8,468 nt of DNA from DATGKD01 sp035294855 (GTDB lineage: Bacteria > Actinomycetota > Acidimicrobiia > Acidimicrobiales > UBA8190), in contig DATGKD010000256.1 of NCBI GenBank assembly GCA_035294855.1, positions 1 to 8,468 of the forward strand, read 5' to 3'. Shown here in pieces: positions 5,197-8,468 of this stretch. The notes below the pieces were generated by a model. That model did no database searches, had not been told where the DNA came from, and saw only the letters and a list, made by a program, of their open reading frames with translations. Numbering within the stretch: position 1 is the stretch's first letter; each line of letters begins with the position of its first letter. The position numbers were made by a program, and so were the translations under genes.

Positions 5197-6292
5197 GGTC
5201 CGCGGCCAGCAGCTCGTCGTAGAGGTCGTCCACCTGTCGGGCCGTCCGGCGCAGGTCGAATGCCGCCGCCCACGCCGGCCCCGCCCCCCCCAGACGCCGG
5301 GCGAGGTCGTCGTCGGTCAGAACGGTGACGAGCGCGCGCACCAGCTCGCCGGGGTCGTTCTCCGGCACGACGAGCGCGGTCTCGCCGTCGGACACGAACT
5401 CGGGGATGCCACCGTGACGCGTGGTCACCACGGGACGCGCGCTCGCCTGCGCTTCCAAGTTGACGACGACGAGGCTCTCCACCGCGTCCCCTCTCGCCAT
5501 CCGGCTCGGGCTCACGACGACGCGCGCGCCGCGCATGGCGTCGCGCACCGCGGGACGCGTCGGCGACAGCACGACCTCGACGTCTCCCCCGATCGACCGC
5601 GCCAGCGGCTCGAGCGGGCCGAAGCCCAGGAGGCGCAGCCGCGCCGTCGGGACCGCCTCGCGCACCGTGGGCCACGCCGCCGCCAGGACGTCGAGCCCCT
5701 TCTTCTCGACGAAACGTCCCACGAACACGACCTCGGGATGTTCGAGGGGGACGGGACTCGGCGTGAAGTAGGACGTGTCCACGCCGGACGGGATCACCCG
5801 TATCCGCTCTGCCGCGAACCCTTGGCTTTCCGCCAGCCCGGCGAGGAACCTGCTCGGCACGATCACGGCCCCCACCCTGTCCACGATGTGCCGGTAGTAG
5901 TCGGGCTGGGCCGCCACGTGGCCGGTCACGTCGTCGCCGTGCAAGGAAAGGACGAGCGGCATGGACCGGTGGCGCAGCAGGCCGGCGAGGTTGTCGGCGC
6001 GGTAACCGTGATGGGCGTGCACGACGCCCACGCGATGTCGACGGGCGAGAGTCAGGAGCGACGCGGTCACCGCCTTCTGGCGCAGCGGCGGGGGCGTGAC
6101 CGCCCGAACCGTAGCGAGCGAGACGAGGCGCACGCCGCCACGCAAGGGGAACCGTTCGGTGTTCTCCGGTCGCGCCATCGAGACGACGAGTCCCCCCCGC
6201 CGCACGTTCTCGACGAGGTCGTGGACGAAGCCCTCGGACGCGGGGAGCCAGCGCGCGATGTAGTGCAGGACCCGGTCCGGGGCGCCGCTCAC
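5141..6292 (-). CDS. Family GT4 glycosyltransferase
   Basis: This is a retaining, GT-B fold glycosyltransferase that transfers a sugar from an NDP-sugar to a growing glycan at the cytoplasmic side of the membrane. The 383-aa length is normal. The N-terminal acceptor domain includes VVHAHHGYRADN (90-101) and LSLHGDDVTG (115-124). The C-terminal donor domain has VIPSGVDTSYF (166-176), VFVGRFVEKKGLD (189-201), the EX7E pair Glu 272/Glu 280 in VESLVVVNLE, and RHGGIPEFVSDGETALVVP (292-310). These mark the GT4 family clearly; donor and acceptor are unknown. There is no membrane helix. The start is GTG 6290-6292, with a GGCGGGG purine stretch upstream. It is divergent from the GT2 gene (32 bases apart) and its 3' end overlaps the acyltransferase by 56 bases. 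The Arg/Gly-rich end (after LYDELLAADL) is not conserved family sequence. Confidence 0.93.
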   Translation of the reverse strand: MSGAPDRVLHYIARWLPASEGFVHDLVENVRRGGLVVSMARPENTERFPLRGGVRLVSLATVRAVTPPPLRQKAVTASLLTLARRHRVGVVHAHHGYRADNLAGLLRHRSMPLVLSLHGDDVTGHVAAQPDYYRHIVDRVGAVIVPSRFLAGLAESQGFAAERIRVIPSGVDTSYFTPSPVPLEHPEVVFVGRFVEKKGLDVLAAAWPTVREAVPTARLRLLGFGPLEPLARSIGGDVEVVLSPTRPAVRDAMRGARVVVSPSRMARGDAVESLVVVNLEAQASARPVVTTRHGGIPEFVSDGETALVVPENDPGELVRALVTVLTDDDLARRLGGAGPAWAAAFDLRRTARQVDDLYDELLAADLNASATRRGHGRGAALGR

Positions 6293-6324
6293 GTTCGACC
6301 CCGCCGATAGGCTCCGAGGCCGCG

Positions 6325-7239
6325 ATGGGACCCGAGTTGAGCGTGGTCGTCGCCACCCGTGACCGTCCGCAGATGCTCGAGGAGTGCCTCGCCGCGTTGG
6401 AACGGAGCGTCGCGCCCGACGACGAGGTGATCGTGGTCGACTCGGCGTCGAATCCCCACAACGCGTCGCTCGTTGCCGCGGCCGCAGAACGCCACGGAGC
6501 GCGCCTCGTCGTGTGTCATCTGCCCGGAGCCTCGCTGGCCCGCAACACGGGCTGGCACGCTGGTCGCCACGTCGTCGTCGCGTTCGTCGACGACGACGTC
6601 CGTGTGAGCGCCACGTGGGCCGACGGGGTGCGAGGCGTGTTCGACGGTCACCGCGCCGTCGCCTTCGTCACGGGCCGCCTCGCGCTCGACGAGTCCGGGG
6701 AGGCCGCCGAGCGACCCGTGGCGCATTTCGACCGTGCCGACGCGGGCGTCATCGATCAGACGACGGCGCGCGAGTTCGGCCACGGTGCCAACCTGGCGGT
6801 GCGTCGTGGCGCGCTCGAGGCGGTGGGCGGCTACGCCGAGGAGTTCGGTCCGGGTGCCCGCTGGCCGGCGGCGGAGGACCTCGAGCTCCTCGACCGGCTG
6901 CTCGGCGCAGGCTTCGCAGGCCGGTACGAGCCGTCGGCCGTGGCGACGCACGTGCAGTGGCGTGCCCGCCGCGACCTCGTGCCGCTCGAGTGGTCCTACG
7001 GAGTGGGCCAGGGTGCCCGCCTGGCGCGCCTGTGGTCCTCCGACCGTCCGCGCGCCCGTCTGGTCGGCCGCCCCATCCTCTGGGACGACGGCGCACGCGA
7101 CCTGGCCCGCTGTGTACGGCGTGGCTACGAGTTCGGCGCGCTGCTGGCGCTCACGCGGCTTGCCGCCACGGCGCGCGGCGCACTCGGCTACGCGCTCACC
7201 AACGTGCGCTCGGGGCGTGGGGCACGCGGGGATCGCTGA
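6325..7239 (+). CDS. Family GT2 glycosyltransferase
   Basis: This is an inverting, GT-A fold glycosyltransferase using an NDP-sugar and a divalent metal. The 304-aa protein starts with LSVVVATRDRP (5-15), carries VIVVDSAS (35-42) for nucleotide binding, GASLARNTGW (68-77), the metal-binding DXD-type Asp 89-91 in AFVDDDVRVS, GHGANLAVRR (152-161) with GGYAEEFGPG (168-177), and the catalytic-base Glu-Asp pair at 184-185 in AAEDLELLDRLL. The C-terminal part (about 210-304) is basic and partly hydrophobic (YEFGALLALTRLAATA), perhaps for membrane association, but has no clear transmembrane helix. ATG 6325 has GAGG at 6316-6319, five bases upstream. Family members like this add single sugars in exopolysaccharide or glycolipid synthesis; donor and acceptor cannot be read from the sequence. 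Confidence 0.92.
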   Translation: MGPELSVVVATRDRPQMLEECLAALERSVAPDDEVIVVDSASNPHNASLVAAAAERHGARLVVCHLPGASLARNTGWHAGRHVVVAFVDDDVRVSATWADGVRGVFDGHRAVAFVTGRLALDESGEAAERPVAHFDRADAGVIDQTTAREFGHGANLAVRRGALEAVGGYAEEFGPGARWPAAEDLELLDRLLGAGFAGRYEPSAVATHVQWRARRDLVPLEWSYGVGQGARLARLWSSDRPRARLVGRPILWDDGARDLARCVRRGYEFGALLALTRLAATARGALGYALTNVRSGRGARGDR

Positions 7240-7243
7240 ATCC

Positions 7244-8468
7244 TCACGACACCGAACGGTGGCGCAGCAGCGTGGTCGACACCACCGACGGGGCCCGAGT
7301 ACCGGCATAGGCCGCGGCGTCGGGGACGCGGTCTTCGGTGTTCGAAGGCCGTGGGGTGCGGCCGTCGGCACGACGTTGGTCGGGGAGTGGGGCCGACCGA
7401 TGTGGTGAGCGGCGGACAGCCCGTCGCACGGTCCGGCGCGCCGCCACGACCTCCTCATACAGCGCCTCGTGAGCGGGACCGACCGCTTCGTGCCATCCCC
7501 AGTGGCGGGCACGCGCCAGGCATGCTCCCGATGTCGCCTGCGACGCCGCGAGGCGGATGACCGCGTCCATCGCTTCCGCCAGCGCCCTCGGCGTGGCCGC
7601 CTCGGCCACGCGGCCGACAGGGTGGTCGCCGACGATCTCGGGCATACCGCCGCTCGGCGTGCACACCACCGGCGTGCCACAGGCCATCGACTCGACGAGT
7701 GCCAGGCCGAATGCCTCGTGCTCGGCAGGAAGCAGTGTCAACGTCGCACCGCCGTAGCGAGAGGGGACGTCGTCCGGGTGACCGGGGCCGAGCACGTCGA
7801 TGGCTCCCCGAACACGGGCGTTCGGAGCGGCGGCGAGCGCCCATGCGGCGTCGCCCTCCCCTGACAACGCCAGACGGGCGGCGGGGTGGCTCTCGAGGAG
7901 CTTGGCGAACGCGGCGACTGCCAGATCGGCGCGTTTGCGGTGATCGGACAACGAGCCCGACACGAGCACCCGTGGGGGGCCGTTCCTCGGCGACAGGTTG
8001 GGGGTGAAGCGTTCCAGCCGGACACCGGGAGGAAGGACGACGGCTCTGCGCCCCATCGTGGACTCGAGTGCCTGGGCCGACGCGGTGCTGAGCGCGGCCA
8101 CCACCGTGCCGGTGCGCACAGCGGCGCGCCACAGCAGCCACGGCACCGGGTGAGACGGCAGCTGCTCCACGTCGGGATGGCCGAGGATCGTGAAGATCGT
8201 GGGGAGCCCGGCAAGGCGTCCCGCCACGGCGCCGCTCGGGGTGAGCGCGTGGACCACGTCGGCACGGTGGGCGAGCAACGGCGCCAGGGCGCGCACCGCG
8301 AACGTCTCGGAGGCCGTGACACCGTGGCGAGTGCCGCGCGAAGCGAGGAGGTGCTCGCGGTAGTGGACGGTGACCCCGTCGTCGCGGCGTTCGGTGCGCG
8401 CCCGGTCGCGGGTGCCCGTCACGACATGGACTTCGTGACCGGCGCCGCCCAAGTACGCCGACAGGTCG
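7244..8468 (-). CDS. Family GT4 glycosyltransferase (N-terminus outside the window)
   Basis: This is a second retaining GT-B glycosyltransferase. The frame is open to the right edge, where it reads DLSAYLGGAGHEVHVVTGT, the typical start of the GT4 acceptor domain. The true start therefore lies a little beyond 8468, and TTG 8450-8452 is an internal leucine. It continues with DVVHALTPSGAVAGRLAG, VLPPGVRLERFTPN, RVLVSGSLSDHRKRADLAV and the EX7E pair in HEAFGLALVE (Glu codons 7715-7717 and 7691-7693), then CGTPVVCTPSGGMPEIVGD. The conserved domain ends near LYEEVVAARR (about 7434). The last 65 or so residues are an Arg/Pro/Ser-rich tail whose third codon positions are less GC-biased than in the core. 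It converges on the GT2 gene with 4 bases between the stops. Donor and acceptor are unknown. Confidence 0.92.
   Translation of the reverse strand, partial: DLSAYLGGAGHEVHVVTGTRDRARTERRDDGVTVHYREHLLASRGTRHGVTASETFAVRALAPLLAHRADVVHALTPSGAVAGRLAGLPTIFTILGHPDVEQLPSHPVPWLLWRAAVRTGTVVAALSTASAQALESTMGRRAVVLPPGVRLERFTPNLSPRNGPPRVLVSGSLSDHRKRADLAVAAFAKLLESHPAARLALSGEGDAAWALAAAPNARVRGAIDVLGPGHPDDVPSRYGGATLTLLPAEHEAFGLALVESMACGTPVVCTPSGGMPEIVGDHPVGRVAEAATPRALAEAMDAVIRLAASQATSGACLARARHWGWHEAVGPAHEALYEEVVAARRTVRRAVRRSPHRSAPLPDQRRADGRTPRPSNTEDRVPDAAAYAGTRAPSVVSTTLLRHRSVS
7257..7287. terminator. Possible hairpin near the GT2/GT4 convergent ends
   Basis: CGGTGG (7257-7262) and CCACCG (7282-7287) form a 6-base inverted repeat, with an alternative inner hairpin GTGGT-CGAC-ACCAC (7272-7285). 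It starts 18 bases after the GT2 stop and lies within the GT4 tail coding sequence. There is no T-tract. It may serve as a terminator for GT2 but may equally be chance. Confidence 0.2.

Noticed and set aside
4040..6310. A 756-codon plus-strand frame crossing the acyltransferase and opposite GT4
   Set aside because: It spans three real genes in shifted frames and is composed of Arg/Ser/Pro/His runs with no motif.
6289..7680. A 463-codon minus-strand frame opposite GT2
   Set aside because: GT2 on the other strand has all family motifs; this frame has none and also cuts into the second GT4 out of frame.
8450..8452. TTG as the start of the right-hand GT4
   Set aside because: The frame stays open to the window edge and reads DLSAYLGG, which is normal GT4 sequence, so the start is outside.

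Overview
The window is very GC-rich. Its codons end almost always in G or C, and it uses GTG starts with Shine-Dalgarno-like leaders, which points to a high-GC actinobacterium. The exact class cannot be told from sequence alone. All recognisable genes belong to surface-polysaccharide or glycoconjugate metabolism: sugar-nucleotide synthesis, glycosyl transfer, acyl modification and glycan hydrolysis. There are no RNA genes, insertion sequences, CRISPR arrays or phage genes that I can support.

Layout. Positions 3-167 (+) are the 3' end of an unidentified gene that converges on a large minus-strand gene (189 to about 2105) for a membrane-anchored glycoside hydrolase family 5 (cellulase-like) enzyme. 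A divergent, roughly 340-base region (2106-2445) separates it from a plus-strand operon of three genes: an RfbF-like sugar-1-phosphate nucleotidyltransferase (2446-3267), an extended-SDR NAD-dependent epimerase/dehydratase (3264-4292, ATGA overlap) and a left-handed beta-helix acyltransferase (4318-5196). The rest consists of three glycosyltransferase genes in alternating orientation: GT4 (5141-6292, -), GT2 (6325-7239, +) and GT4 (7244 to beyond 8468, -).

How they may work together (inference). The nucleotidyltransferase activates a sugar-1-phosphate and the SDR enzyme modifies the resulting NDP-sugar. The three glycosyltransferases build a glycan on a carrier and the acyltransferase decorates it. 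The anchored GH5 enzyme may trim or release the polymer outside the cell, as glycosidases encoded in other exopolysaccharide loci do.

The most unusual features are structural. Two successive operon genes end in different in-frame tandem DNA repeats (9-base and 15-base units). The acyltransferase and GT4 genes overlap tail to tail by 56 bases. Two divergent glycosyltransferase starts are only 32 bases apart, and two convergent stops only 4 bases apart. The N-terminus of the GH5 gene has an ambiguous reading frame. I see no clear sign of a wholly new system; this reads as an ordinary accessory polysaccharide locus with some odd gene ends.
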